A stretch of 35,211 bases of DNA, from contig JAHDXO010000088.1 of assembly GCA_023382975.1 (NCBI GenBank), forward strand, positions 1 through 35,211, written 5' to 3'. The position numbers and the translations under genes were made by a program. Positions 1-8,018 of this stretch are shown in pieces. The notes beneath the pieces were generated by a model that was not told the origin of the DNA, ran no database searches, and saw only the letters and a list, made by a program, of their open reading frames with translations. This DNA is from Pirellulaceae bacterium (GTDB lineage: Bacteria; Planctomycetota; Planctomycetia; Pirellulales; Pirellulaceae). The number at the start of each line of letters is the position of its first letter. Position 1 is the first letter of the stretch.

Positions 1-391
1 TGTTTCTACACTTAGCGCCAAAGGAGTGCATCATGTTGGACACGCTTTAGCGTGTCGGCGCGGGAAAAAACGGCACATGGACGTGGAGTAGCACGCTGAA
101 GCGTGAACTCCAACTTGCACCCGTTGGAGAGAAAGAAAAAACCTTCGGTCGCTTGCGACGAGTGGAGTCGCTGCGAGAAAGGCGAGAGTCTGGCGTGCTT
201 CTGCACGTGCCGTTTGGTGACTCTGGCCAACGCAATTAAGTTGGTCCCTCTGCCGGAATGACGACCGAAGGTTTTGTTCCTTTGTTTCGCAGACGGTTGT
301 CCGTCTGATGCAATTCTATCGACAAATCGCTGCCGTTCTATGCGGAAAACGCGACGAATTTTGAAAAAACGTTCCCGTCGACAGCACCGTT
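1..391. repeat. non-coding stretch of stacked palindromic repeats downstream of the cytochrome gene
   Basis: No convincing gene is seen. The stretch holds several perfect or near-perfect stem-loops: 39-56 (GACACGCT TT AGCGTGTC), 85-111 (GGAGT..CACGC TGAA GCGTG.ACTCC) and 290-306 (CAGACGG TTGT CCGTCTG). A 14-bp inverted repeat pairs AAAACCTTCGGTCG at 138-151 with its exact complement at 262-275, bounding a piece of about 140 bp. Short open frames here run through the palindromes and look like translated repeat DNA rather than genes. Confidence 0.6.
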
Positions 392-2881
392 CTACGAGGG
401 CCGCGCCGGGACGTCCGCTCGTCTCTGCCGGATGTCCTGCAGGATCTTCCGGAACATCGCGTCCGCGGGGCGTAGTCTAGCAAGTTCTTCGGCCAACGGA
501 AGAGCCTTTTCGAAATCTTCAACTTCCTGATAGTACAGCACAATGCCCAGGAGAAACTGGGGGTTGTTCGGTTCCAGGCGGTGGGCGCGCAGCAACGCTT
601 GCTCGGCCTCCTGCAGTCGCCGGTGCAAGTACAGCAGCATGCCGTAGCGGTACTGAATCGCCGCGTTGTCCGGGACCAATTTGGCGTCGCGTTCCAGACA
701 CACCAGTTCCTCTTTACGAAGCTGTTGAGCTCGTTGCCGGTACTGCTGGACCTGCTGAGCCGCGCGCGAGCCGGCCGCCGGTTGGCGCAGCATCGCAGCT
801 TGACGCACCTGCGCCTCGGCCTCTTCCGCCAAGCGGTCGCAGACGGCGGCCAGATTGGTGCGCGGACCCGTGAAACCGGGTTCGATGCGAATCGCCGTTT
901 CGTACGCTTCGATGGCCGGCTGGAAGTTGCCCAGGGTCTCCTGCACGATTCCCCAGGTCAAGTGAGCGGCGGCCCGGTCGTTGGACATCATCAGACCGGC
1001 GTGGAATTCGTCCAAAACGGACTCGAGCTTCTCCGCATCGCGTTTGGGGAAGCCGCTTGCAGCCACCGTTGCCAGCACGCGGGCTGCTTCGGTGCGGACC
1101 AGCCGGACCGGATCGTCCAAGCGCGGCAGGAGAACCGCCAGCAATTCCTGCGGCGGCAAACGGCCTTGCAAGTTGCCGATCGCCGCGGCGCGTACCTGCG
1201 GATCCGGGTCGTCCAATCCCGCTCGCGAGGCGTCCATGCTGTCGCGGCCATCGTAGGCGCCCAGTTCGAGCATCGCGGTGGCCCGGATGACGCCGGGGAT
1301 GCGGGCGTCCGTCGCCACATCGATCAGCGCCGGAGTCGCGTCGGGCGAACCCTTGCGGGCCTCCGTTAGCGCGAAGGAGAAATGCGGCTTTTCCCGCGGA
1401 CCCTTGGGCTTGTCGCCGTACCATTCGCGGCACGCGGCGTCCATCTCGGCATCCACCCGCGCCAGTGCCTGTTTCACCTGCTGGTCGCCATCGCGGGCCG
1501 CCAGCGTCCAATCCAAGTACTGGGTCAGATCGTCGCGGTGGCCCAGGCCGGCTTCCTCCTTGTCCAGATGACACCGCGTACACGCATTGGGCACTCCCAG
1601 CGCAACGCTCAGGTCCGGACGGGGAACGCGGATGCTGTGGTCGCGCCGCGGATCGACCTCCATGTAGGTCGTCTCCGGCATGTGGCACTCGACGCAGGCC
1701 GCCCCAAGCGTCCCGGGCTCGTGGAAATGGTGGGCTGGACTGTCGTACTTGCCCGCCGGATGCTGATGGCACGATGTGCAGACCGCATTGCCCTCCAGCT
1801 TGGTCCGGGTCGTGTGCGGATCGTGGCAATCCGTGCAGCGGATGCCTTTGTGAAACATCTTGCTTTGAATGAACGAGCCATAAACATAGTCTTCGTCCAA
1901 AATCTGCCCGTCGGCAAAATACGTCGCTCGCTCCATCAGTTCATTGGCATAGTGGTCGTAGTAGTGGTCGCCCGGCAGGAAGCCGTGATGCACGTAGCGG
2001 CGGCGCGAATGGCAGGGGGCACAGGTTTCGATTTGCGTTTGCGCGTCGTTCTTCAAATCCACCAAGCCGAAGCCCCGCTTCCGGTCCCAGAACAGCGAGG
2101 TGCGGTTGGCCAGTTCCTCGTGGATGCTGCCAGGACCGTGACACGTTTCGCAGCCCACGTTGATCTCGGACCACGTTGTGTGATAGCCACCGTTCTTGTG
2201 GTCGAAGTTCTTTTGCAGGTTGGTGGAATGACAGTCGGCGCACATGTTGTTCCAGCGCTGCGCAACTCCGGTCCAGTGCAAGTCGTCGCTGGGGTCGAGT
2301 TTCTCGTCCACATCCGGCGGTGGCAGATAGAACCACTCCCGGCGCTCCGTGTCCCACGTGATGCGCAGCACCTGGACGCGGGCAACCTCGTGCTCAGGCT
2401 GATCGTCCGTCCGATCGAATTCGACCATGTACTGCTGCAGCGGCGAAACGCCGAACACGTACTTGATTTCGAAGTCGGCCATCTGCCCGTCCGGCCCTTC
2501 GGTGTGGACCATGTACTTGCCGTCCCGACGGAACAATCGGGACTGGATTCCGTGATGCTCGAACGGTGCGTCGTTGAAGTCGCCCAGGACGGTCTCGGGC
2601 GTCGCCTGGTCCATGGCCAGATGGTGATGCGAACCCTTCCACTGCTCGTAGTAATCCCGATGGCACTCGATGCAGTTGCGGCTGCCGACGTACGTCGCCA
2701 CGCGGTCGTGCGGTAAAGTGCGCCACCAATCGGCCAGCACCAGACTGCCGCCCACCACGGCCACGGCCACCACGGCCAAGGCGATCCGCAGCGGCCAACT
2801 CAGCGGCCGCCGCGGCGCCGCGGGCGAGGGAGCGGCAACCGCCGCCGTTTCCTTCTTGGTGTTTCTTCGTTTTCGAGACAT
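392..2881 (-). CDS. membrane-anchored octaheme cytochrome c with HEAT and TPR repeats
   Basis: About 829 residues from the ATG at 2881; a TTG three codons upstream is possible but less likely. A basic N-terminus precedes one membrane span (residues 31-50), so the rest should face the periplasm. The first half carries eight CXXCH heme-binding motifs (CIECH at about 70-74, then CADCH, CETCH, CAPCH, CTDCH, CTSCH, CVECH, CTRCH). Next comes a HEAT-like helical stretch around 520-590, then TPR repeats to the C-terminus (about 605-810). The heme part resembles the cytochrome c554-type multiheme proteins; electron donor and acceptor cannot be told from sequence. The gene follows the Nudix gene on the same strand after about 93 nt but has its own sigma70-like promoter, so it need not depend on the upstream pair. 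Family level is secure; the exact redox role is unknown. Confidence 0.9.
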   Translation of the reverse strand: MSRKRRNTKKETAAVAAPSPAAPRRPLSWPLRIALAVVAVAVVGGSLVLADWWRTLPHDRVATYVGSRNCIECHRDYYEQWKGSHHHLAMDQATPETVLGDFNDAPFEHHGIQSRLFRRDGKYMVHTEGPDGQMADFEIKYVFGVSPLQQYMVEFDRTDDQPEHEVARVQVLRITWDTERREWFYLPPPDVDEKLDPSDDLHWTGVAQRWNNMCADCHSTNLQKNFDHKNGGYHTTWSEINVGCETCHGPGSIHEELANRTSLFWDRKRGFGLVDLKNDAQTQIETCAPCHSRRRYVHHGFLPGDHYYDHYANELMERATYFADGQILDEDYVYGSFIQSKMFHKGIRCTDCHDPHTTRTKLEGNAVCTSCHQHPAGKYDSPAHHFHEPGTLGAACVECHMPETTYMEVDPRRDHSIRVPRPDLSVALGVPNACTRCHLDKEEAGLGHRDDLTQYLDWTLAARDGDQQVKQALARVDAEMDAACREWYGDKPKGPREKPHFSFALTEARKGSPDATPALIDVATDARIPGVIRATAMLELGAYDGRDSMDASRAGLDDPDPQVRAAAIGNLQGRLPPQELLAVLLPRLDDPVRLVRTEAARVLATVAASGFPKRDAEKLESVLDEFHAGLMMSNDRAAAHLTWGIVQETLGNFQPAIEAYETAIRIEPGFTGPRTNLAAVCDRLAEEAEAQVRQAAMLRQPAAGSRAAQQVQQYRQRAQQLRKEELVCLERDAKLVPDNAAIQYRYGMLLYLHRRLQEAEQALLRAHRLEPNNPQFLLGIVLYYQEVEDFEKALPLAEELARLRPADAMFRKILQDIRQRRADVPARPS

Positions 2882-2949
2882 GTCGTGCAATGGTCAAAGT
2901 GGGGATTGGGATGGTTGGGCTGGGACAAGATTCGGCGGCGGGAAAGTCG

Positions 2950-2978
2950 ATTATGGACGCTGGCTCGCTGTGTATCAA
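2950..2978 (-). promoter_or_regulatory. sigma70-like promoter of the octaheme cytochrome gene
   Basis: On the minus strand TTGATA (2978-2973), a 17-nt spacer and CATAAT (2955-2950); each box differs from consensus by one base. The -35 box overlaps the stop codon of the Nudix gene. Predicted start of transcription is about 60 nt before the cytochrome ATG. Confidence 0.6.
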
Positions 2979-3622
2979 CCACCAAACAAATCATGTCCCA
3001 AATCCAGGAACTCACCAACGATCTTCAACGTCGCCCCCCAGACGCGGTGACTGGCAAAATCAAAGCAAGGTGTCTCGTAACGCAGCGAACTGCGCACAAC
3101 CCACATCCGTCCGTAGCGCGAATCATCCAGCAAATCTTCTACGGGGATTTCCAAGAGCTGTTCGACTTCGGCGGGATTCGGATGGAACTCGGGTGTTTCC
3201 AGCGAGACGGCAACCAATGGTCGCACCAGAAACCCGCTGCGATGGACGTAGATCGGGGACAGTGTGCCGAGGATGGACACCTGGGCTGCTTGAACGCCGA
3301 TCTCTTCCTGCAACTCGCGCAAACCGCAAATTTCCGCGGATTCACCAACGTCGACCGTTCCGCCGGGCAGACTGACTTGGCCGGCGTGAGCACTGAGTGT
3401 CAGCGGACGAAGTGTGAAGGGGATGAACCATCGCCCATCGCGGGGATAGACAAGGAGCACGACGGCTGCAGCTCGGGATTGCGGCGGCGCCGGGCCGCGA
3501 TGCCGTCCGTAGCTCAACTGCGGCGCAAAACGAAACCGCTTGGCGACCCGCCGCGGCGGCGAATTCAGCCGTTGCGTCAAGGCATCGATCCACGTTACGG
3601 CGCCCATCCGGAGGTCGATCAC
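2975..3622 (-). CDS. Nudix hydrolase, probable CoA pyrophosphatase
   Basis: 215 residues. A full Nudix box lies at about 88-110: GGTVDVGE, seven residues, then RELQEEIGV, which supplies the metal-binding glutamates. Immediately before it, the stretch from 'FTLRP' to 'HAGQVSLPGG' fits the extra motif of the NudL/PCD1 group that splits coenzyme A and related CoA esters into 3',5'-ADP and phosphopantetheine. The GTG at 3622 is preferred as start because GGAG lies 8 nt upstream and it overlaps the stop of the preceding gene by 4 nt (GTGA), indicating translational coupling; an in-frame ATG at 3607 lacks a ribosome site. Nudix assignment is firm; CoA specificity is inferred from the motif. Confidence 0.88.
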   Translation of the reverse strand: MIDLRMGAVTWIDALTQRLNSPPRRVAKRFRFAPQLSYGRHRGPAPPQSRAAAVVLLVYPRDGRWFIPFTLRPLTLSAHAGQVSLPGGTVDVGESAEICGLRELQEEIGVQAAQVSILGTLSPIYVHRSGFLVRPLVAVSLETPEFHPNPAEVEQLLEIPVEDLLDDSRYGRMWVVRSSLRYETPCFDFASHRVWGATLKIVGEFLDLGHDLFGG

Positions 3623-5340
3623 GGCGTCGGCTCCGCTTCATCCGGCACGAGATACACGGCGTACGACGTGTCCGGAAACCCGATGGGCGGATACACTCGC
3701 GGCAGCATCGGATCGCGCGTGCTGTTGTCGCGGTCCACCACGATGTAGCGGGCGCCGTACTGCCGGGCGAGCTCGACCAACCGCTCCTCGCCGAGCATCG
3801 CGAACCCCCAGCGTACGACACGCCGCGGATACAGTGACTGCTGCCGCTCCCACCATTGAACGACGGACGCGGGATCTTGCGGAACGTCTTTCCATGAAAA
3901 CACTTCGGCTCGCTCCGCATACCACTTAAAGGTCTGCTGGTTCCGCGGCGTGACGAACACCGCATCCGAGGGCGTGTTGGCCGCAATCCACCGGCAAACT
4001 CGCCGCCAGTCCTCGTATTTGCGCTGTGTGTGCGCGGGATCGTTCGGCCAGCTCGGCAGCATCTGCACGTCCGCTCGCGGCCGGAAATCCAATCGCCGTT
4101 TTACGTGGTGGCCGACCAAGTACGTCCCGGAGACCAGCATCGCAGCGATCAGCAGCCATTGGGCCACCCTCGGTCGTTGGAGCCACCAACGGTCGATCAA
4201 GCCGCCAATCGCGATCGCGACCCCCACGGGCAGGAAGACATCGGAGAGCCGATACCAGTAGTATTTCAGCAAGGACGCGGCCATGTCCAAATGGGAGAGC
4301 AGCGACTGGTCGATCAGAATGCCCGCGATGGCCACCATCACGGTACCGGCGACGAAGCCACGCAATGGCCGCTGGCCCAAATGGCACGCCGAAATGCGGC
4401 ACCTGGTGAGAAAACAGATGGACAGCCAAGCAACCAGCAACAAGGCGTGGCGGAAAATGAACAGATGCGGAAAGCGGTGAAACACCAAGTGATGATCCAA
4501 TCGATGATAGACGTAGATCACGTTCGCGTCGCGGATGGTCTCCGCGTTGGCGCCCTGCGCCAGCATCAACCCGACGATCAAGCCGGGCAGGGCCAGCAAC
4601 AGACCGAGCAGCATCGACGGAAGCATGGGGCTTGGACGAGCCTGGAGCTGGTCGGTGGGAAGACCGTTCCTGTTCGACTCCGGAGAGCCGTGTGAATCGC
4701 TCGAACCTTCCTGAATCCGGCTGCGGAGAAGCGGTGGGCGGTAGCGGCCGCACGCCAGCCACGCGACGGCGGCGGCGACCCACGACCAGCCGCCGACCAG
4801 CACGTGCAGCGACGTGGCGATCCCCAAGAAAATCCAGACCCGGCGCCATCGTTGACGCACCATGGCCTCGACCGCTAGCACGACGAAAACGTACGCCAGT
4901 CCCTTGGCCTCGACGCCGCCCACGACCCATTCGCCAGCCATGTGGCAAGTGGAATGAAACAGCAGAAACAGACTGGCCGTCAAGACCGACATCAAGGGGC
5001 GCGGGATCACCGCCGAACTCAGCCGCTGCCACGCCCAGGCCAGTGCGCCCCAGGTGACCAGTCTACCGATCCAGGCGACCGCCGGCAGCGGCAGCAGCAG
5101 AGTCAACCAACCAATAGTCCAATAGAAAAACAGATGCGCTTCGGCCGATTCCAGGAACAGATCGCCACGGCACCATTCGGGATCCCAGTAATGTTTGGCC
5201 TTGGCCAGATAATGGGCTTCGTTCACATCCGGCGGTAGCCATCCGGCAAAAACGAAGAACAGCAGAAAGATCAACACCGCCTCCGCCGCCGCCAAAGCGG
5301 AAGAATGTTGTCCAGGGGGCGTTTTCTCGATTTCGTTCAC
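3619..5340 (-). CDS. polytopic inner-membrane protein, GT-C glycosyltransferase-like
   Basis: 573 residues starting at a GTG (5340) with AGGA about 10 nt upstream. Roughly ten hydrophobic spans fill residues 15-410, and a soluble domain of about 150 residues forms the C-terminus. The first loop after span one has an acidic motif (PPDVNEAHYL) and the tail begins 'TPSDAVFVTPRNQQTFKWY'. This layout, with spans first, an acidic first periplasmic loop and a soluble tail with aromatic 'FKWYAER', is that of GT-C lipid-linked sugar transferases such as PMT/STT3 relatives. Donor and acceptor are unknown and no close characterised family is recognised. It is translationally coupled to the Nudix gene. 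It could instead be an uncharacterised planctomycete membrane protein with no enzymatic role. Confidence 0.75.
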   Translation of the reverse strand: MNEIEKTPPGQHSSALAAAEAVLIFLLFFVFAGWLPPDVNEAHYLAKAKHYWDPEWCRGDLFLESAEAHLFFYWTIGWLTLLLPLPAVAWIGRLVTWGALAWAWQRLSSAVIPRPLMSVLTASLFLLFHSTCHMAGEWVVGGVEAKGLAYVFVVLAVEAMVRQRWRRVWIFLGIATSLHVLVGGWSWVAAAVAWLACGRYRPPLLRSRIQEGSSDSHGSPESNRNGLPTDQLQARPSPMLPSMLLGLLLALPGLIVGLMLAQGANAETIRDANVIYVYHRLDHHLVFHRFPHLFIFRHALLLVAWLSICFLTRCRISACHLGQRPLRGFVAGTVMVAIAGILIDQSLLSHLDMAASLLKYYWYRLSDVFLPVGVAIAIGGLIDRWWLQRPRVAQWLLIAAMLVSGTYLVGHHVKRRLDFRPRADVQMLPSWPNDPAHTQRKYEDWRRVCRWIAANTPSDAVFVTPRNQQTFKWYAERAEVFSWKDVPQDPASVVQWWERQQSLYPRRVVRWGFAMLGEERLVELARQYGARYIVVDRDNSTRDPMLPRVYPPIGFPDTSYAVYLVPDEAEPTP

Positions 5341-5388
5341 GAGTAGAATTTCCTGTTGTCGCTGCCGACGGGCGGTAGCCGCAACGGG

Positions 5389-5484
5389 GCTGTAGAAAAA
5401 TGGAGCTGGCTCCGAGCCGTAACGACAACCCCGGAAGATCGGCGATCTTCAAGGTGTCTGTCCCAGATTTTCACAGCCTCGGAG
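5389..5484 (+). repeat. dispersed intergenic repeat, copy A
   Basis: Shares CTGGCTCCGAGCCG near its left end, a central '(T)GTGYCTGTCCC' and the right end CACAGCCTCGGAG with copy B at 9351-9450. A small hairpin GAAGATC GGC GATCTTC sits inside. It lies in the divergent region between the GT-C-like gene and the TPR gene. Confidence 0.75.
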
Positions 5485-5486
5485 GG

Positions 5487-5515
5487 TTGGGCTCCGGGCG
5501 ACCCTGAATTAATAT
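5487..5515 (+). promoter_or_regulatory. possible promoter of the TPR gene
   Basis: TTGGGC (5487-5492), 17-nt spacer, TAATAT (5510-5515), about 30 nt before the ATG. It starts just past the end of repeat copy A. Moderate match only. Confidence 0.4.
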
Positions 5516-5544
5516 AGAAGTCGATTCATCATCCGCGATCCGTC

Positions 5545-6132
5545 ATGCCTGATACAAGAGTAAACACTGTGGCCTCTGCAAAATCCAGACGACGGGAGTT
5601 GCTGATCCGGCAAGCCGAGGGCTATCTGGATCTTGTCAATGCGTGCAGCGATTTCTGCGAACCAAGCGCAGAAGTCCGCGATCCTTTGGTATACCGCGCA
5701 TTGGACGCTCTGGCGCGGTTGAGCGATTCCGAGCGGCGACGACCGGATGCGCTCTATCTGACCGGCCAAGCTTTTCGCGCGATCGAACTTTATCGTGACG
5801 CCATCAGCCCGTTGCGCGAAGCGGCCTTGTGCGAACCGGACAACATCCATATCTGGCTGGCCTTGGGCTGGTGCTACAAACGCATCGGACGTTTGGACCG
5901 CGCGATCGAGTCGCTTGAGGAAGCGTTGACCGTCGATCCCAGCGGAGCCATCATTCACTACAACCTAGCCTGTTACTGGAGCTTGGCGGGCAGCGTGGAT
6001 GTGGCCCTGGCCTACCTGGGCAATGCCTTCGAGATCGACGCTTCGTTCCGCGATCTGGTCGACGGCGAAGTGGATTTCGACCCGATCCGCGAGCATCCCG
6101 CGTTCCGCGAATTGACCAGTGTCGCGGTCTGA
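5545..6132 (+). CDS. small TPR-repeat protein
   Basis: 195 residues, ATG start at 5545, no signal peptide or membrane span, so probably cytoplasmic. Residues about 70-165 form three helix pairs of the TPR type ('ALYLTGQAFRAIELYRDAIS', 'IHIWLALGWCYKRIGRLDRA', 'IHYNLACYWSLAGSVDVALA'). The end has the 'DPIREHPAFREL' signature commonly seen at the close of bacterial TPR proteins. TPRs mediate protein contacts; no enzymatic domain is present and the partner is unknown. The stop codon is followed directly by a CTCGCG/CGCGAG hairpin that also follows another gene in this window. Confidence 0.8.
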   Translation: MPDTRVNTVASAKSRRRELLIRQAEGYLDLVNACSDFCEPSAEVRDPLVYRALDALARLSDSERRRPDALYLTGQAFRAIELYRDAISPLREAALCEPDNIHIWLALGWCYKRIGRLDRAIESLEEALTVDPSGAIIHYNLACYWSLAGSVDVALAYLGNAFEIDASFRDLVDGEVDFDPIREHPAFRELTSVAV

Positions 6133-6140
6133 ACCGTGGT

Positions 6141-6163
6141 GGCTCGCGCGCCGAACGCGAGTC
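6141..6163 (+). terminator. CTCGCG/CGCGAG hairpin after the TPR gene
   Basis: GGCTCGCG, loop, CGCGAGTCC, 9 nt after the stop. A near copy (GTGGCTCGCG.GC.CCGAACGCGAGT) occurs at 10261-10285 directly after the secretin-tail gene. There is no T-run, so it is a 3'-end hairpin or repeat rather than a textbook terminator. Confidence 0.4.
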
Positions 6164-6198
6164 CGGCTCGCTTTCCCTGCCCCTTCCTTCTGCTGCCG

Positions 6199-6227
6199 TT
6201 GCCAGAAGCCTGCTGGAGAACTAGAAT
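6199..6227 (+). promoter_or_regulatory. sigma70-like promoter of the small anchored protein/thiSG unit
   Basis: TTGCCA (6199-6204), exact 17-nt spacer, TAGAAT (6222-6227), giving a 5' leader of about 65 nt before the ATG at 6301. No riboswitch-like thiamin element was recognised in the leader, though one could not be searched for computationally. Confidence 0.5.
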
Positions 6228-6300
6228 ACGGGCACGTCCGACGGGGCAGGGCTGAGCGAGTGCTCTGTGTAGAAGTGGCTCTGTGATAAGGATTTACACG

Positions 6301-6873
6301 ATGTTGAAACGATTTGGCAACCGTCCATTCCTGTTTGTCCTGCTCGGGCTCGGCCTGGGACTGCTGGTCGGTGTCGGGATGATGGTCGGCACGTTGACCG
6401 CGTTGACGCACCAACCGGTCGTTTCCTTGACGCCTCCGCCGACGCTGCTCCACGCCACGGGCTCGCATAGCGGCGAGAGCATGGCCCTGGCCACAGGGCA
6501 GATCGACGAAGACGTCGAAGGGTTGTTCGTTTTGGACTACCTGACCGGCGATCTGCAGTGCTACGTCATGAATCCCCGCACCTTCACTTGGGGCGGTGTT
6601 TTCAAGTACAATGTCGTGCGAGACCTGGGGATCGAGCAAGGCAAGAAGCCCAACTACGCGATGGTGACCGGCGCCGTGGTGTTCCAACGCGGCGCGGCGG
6701 CCCGGCAGACCCCGGCGTTGTGTGCCGTTTACGTAGCGGATGCAAATACCGGCAACTTTGCAGCCTATGGCCTCGGATGGGATCGCACTGCGGCCCGCGG
6801 CGGGGTTCCGCAACAGGGCACGCTTTCGCTGCTGGGAGTCGGCAAGGCGCGTACCCTGGAAATCCGCGAATGA
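6301..6873 (+). CDS. membrane-anchored hypothetical protein ahead of thiS
   Basis: 190 residues from ATG at 6301, chosen over a GTG at 6283 because AAGGA sits 8 nt upstream. Residues 11-38 form one very hydrophobic span; the remainder (about 150 residues) should be periplasmic. The outer part has recurring 'VADANTGNFAAYGLGW' and 'LDYLTGDLQCYVMNP'-like strands, suggesting a small beta-rich fold that might be a propeller blade-like unit. No known family or catalytic motif is recognised. It ends 25 nt before thiS, so it probably heads the same transcript, but a role in thiamin synthesis is not implied by its sequence. Confidence 0.75.
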   Translation: MLKRFGNRPFLFVLLGLGLGLLVGVGMMVGTLTALTHQPVVSLTPPPTLLHATGSHSGESMALATGQIDEDVEGLFVLDYLTGDLQCYVMNPRTFTWGGVFKYNVVRDLGIEQGKKPNYAMVTGAVVFQRGAAARQTPALCAVYVADANTGNFAAYGLGWDRTAARGGVPQQGTLSLLGVGKARTLEIRE

Positions 6874-6898
6874 TCCCTCGAGGACGTAGGGTCGGGCC

Positions 6899-7099
6899 AT
6901 GATGATTCATCTGAACGGGCAGCCACGTGACATCCCGGCGGGATGCACGGTGGCCGATCTGCTTTTGGAAATGCAGATGGAGCCGCGTTTCGTCGCTGTG
7001 GAAGTGAATCTGCAGGTGGTGCCGCGCGCCCACCACGGGCAACACCTCCTGCAGGAAGGCGATCGCTTGGAAATTGTAACGCTAGTCGGAGGAGGCTGA
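6899..7099 (+). CDS. thiS: sulfur carrier protein ThiS
   Basis: 66 residues with the beta-grasp fold of ubiquitin-like sulfur carriers. It starts MMIHLNGQPRDI, has 'GCTVADLLLEM' and 'VAVEVNLQVVPR' in the middle, and ends in the obligatory Gly-Gly tail (VTLVGGG). The terminal glycine is adenylated by ThiF and converted to a thiocarboxylate that gives sulfur to ThiG for the thiazole of thiamin. Two adjacent ATGs (6899, 6902) are possible starts; AGGG lies 7 nt before the first. It is followed by thiG after 10 nt, so the two are co-transcribed. No thiF, thiH or thiO lies nearby. Confidence 0.93.
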   Translation: MMIHLNGQPRDIPAGCTVADLLLEMQMEPRFVAVEVNLQVVPRAHHGQHLLQEGDRLEIVTLVGGG

Positions 7100-7109
7100 A
7101 AAAACCACG

Positions 7110-7970
7110 ATGGACAACGAATCAGCGGTCCCGTCAACCGGGCAAAACGTGCTGGACACGATCCGCATCGGAAGTCATACCCTGCATAGCCGGTTGATCG
7201 TCGGCACGGGAAAGTACCAGACGTTCGAGATCATGCAGCAGGCGCTGGAATTGAGCGGCACCGATTGCGTGACGGTCGCCGTGCGCCGCGAACGACTGTA
7301 CGACGGCGACGGGCGGAACATTTTGGACTATCTGGACCTGAACCGTTACACGCTGCTGCCGAACACGGCCGGTTGCTTTACGGCCGATGACGCCATCCGC
7401 ACGGCCCGCCTGGGTCGCGAGATCCTGCTCGGGCTCGAAAATTCCGGCGCGGACTGGGTCAAGCTCGAGGTGCTGGGCGACAGCAAGACGCTGTTGCCCG
7501 ATCCCGTCGCGACCGTTCAAGCCACCGAGAAGCTGGTGTCCGAGGGATTCCAAGTGCTGGTCTATACGACCGACGATCCCGTCACGGCACTGCGGCTGAA
7601 ACAGGCCGGCGCCGCCGCGGTGATGCCGGCGGGCAGTCCCATCGGCTCGGGGCAAGGCATCTTGAATCCGAACAACATCCGCATCTGCATGGAGTACCTC
7701 AAGGGCGACGATCCGGAGTATCCCGTGATTGTCGACGCCGGCGTTGGCACAGCCAGCGACGTCTCGCACGCCATGGAACTGGGCGTCGACGGTGTGCTGC
7801 TGAACACCGCCGTGGCCCACGCCCGCGATCCGCTGGGGATGGCGCGGGCCATGAAGGCCGCTGTCGATGCCGGACGACTTGCCTATCTGTCCGGACGCAT
7901 TCCCCGACGCCTGTACGCGACGGCCAGCAGCCCCGAAGAAGGCGTCATCGGCTCGCGGCCCTACCGCTAA
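7110..7970 (+). CDS. thiG: thiazole synthase ThiG
   Basis: 286 residues, a full-length TIM-barrel thiazole synthase. It condenses 1-deoxy-D-xylulose 5-phosphate, dehydroglycine and ThiS-bound sulfur into the thiazole phosphate of thiamin. Recognisable motifs: 'SRLIVGTGKYQTFE' (about 27-40), 'VAVRRERL', the Schiff-base lysine in 'DWVKLEVLGD' (K118), 'AGAAAVMPAGSPIGSGQG', the phosphate-binding 'VDAGVGTASD', and 'GVLLNTAVAHARDP'. The last 25 residues (GRIPRRLYATASSPEEGVIG) are typical of ThiG. Its ribosome site GGAGGAGG lies inside the end of thiS, consistent with coupling. The dehydroglycine-making enzyme (ThiH or ThiO) must be encoded elsewhere. Confidence 0.96.
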   Translation: MDNESAVPSTGQNVLDTIRIGSHTLHSRLIVGTGKYQTFEIMQQALELSGTDCVTVAVRRERLYDGDGRNILDYLDLNRYTLLPNTAGCFTADDAIRTARLGREILLGLENSGADWVKLEVLGDSKTLLPDPVATVQATEKLVSEGFQVLVYTTDDPVTALRLKQAGAAAVMPAGSPIGSGQGILNPNNIRICMEYLKGDDPEYPVIVDAGVGTASDVSHAMELGVDGVLLNTAVAHARDPLGMARAMKAAVDAGRLAYLSGRIPRRLYATASSPEEGVIGSRPYR

Positions 7971-8018
7971 AGCGGCCTCGTGCAGCTTGGCAAAACTTGG
8001 CCGCGTGGTTCCCGTGGC

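Noticed and set aside
12..235. Two short overlapping minus-strand frames at the left edge
   Set aside because: They run through palindromic repeats and lack ribosome sites; they appear to be translated repeat DNA.
1382..2716. 444-residue plus-strand frame opposite the octaheme cytochrome
   Set aside because: The minus strand shows eight CXXCH motifs in order; the plus-strand frame has no start signal or family features.
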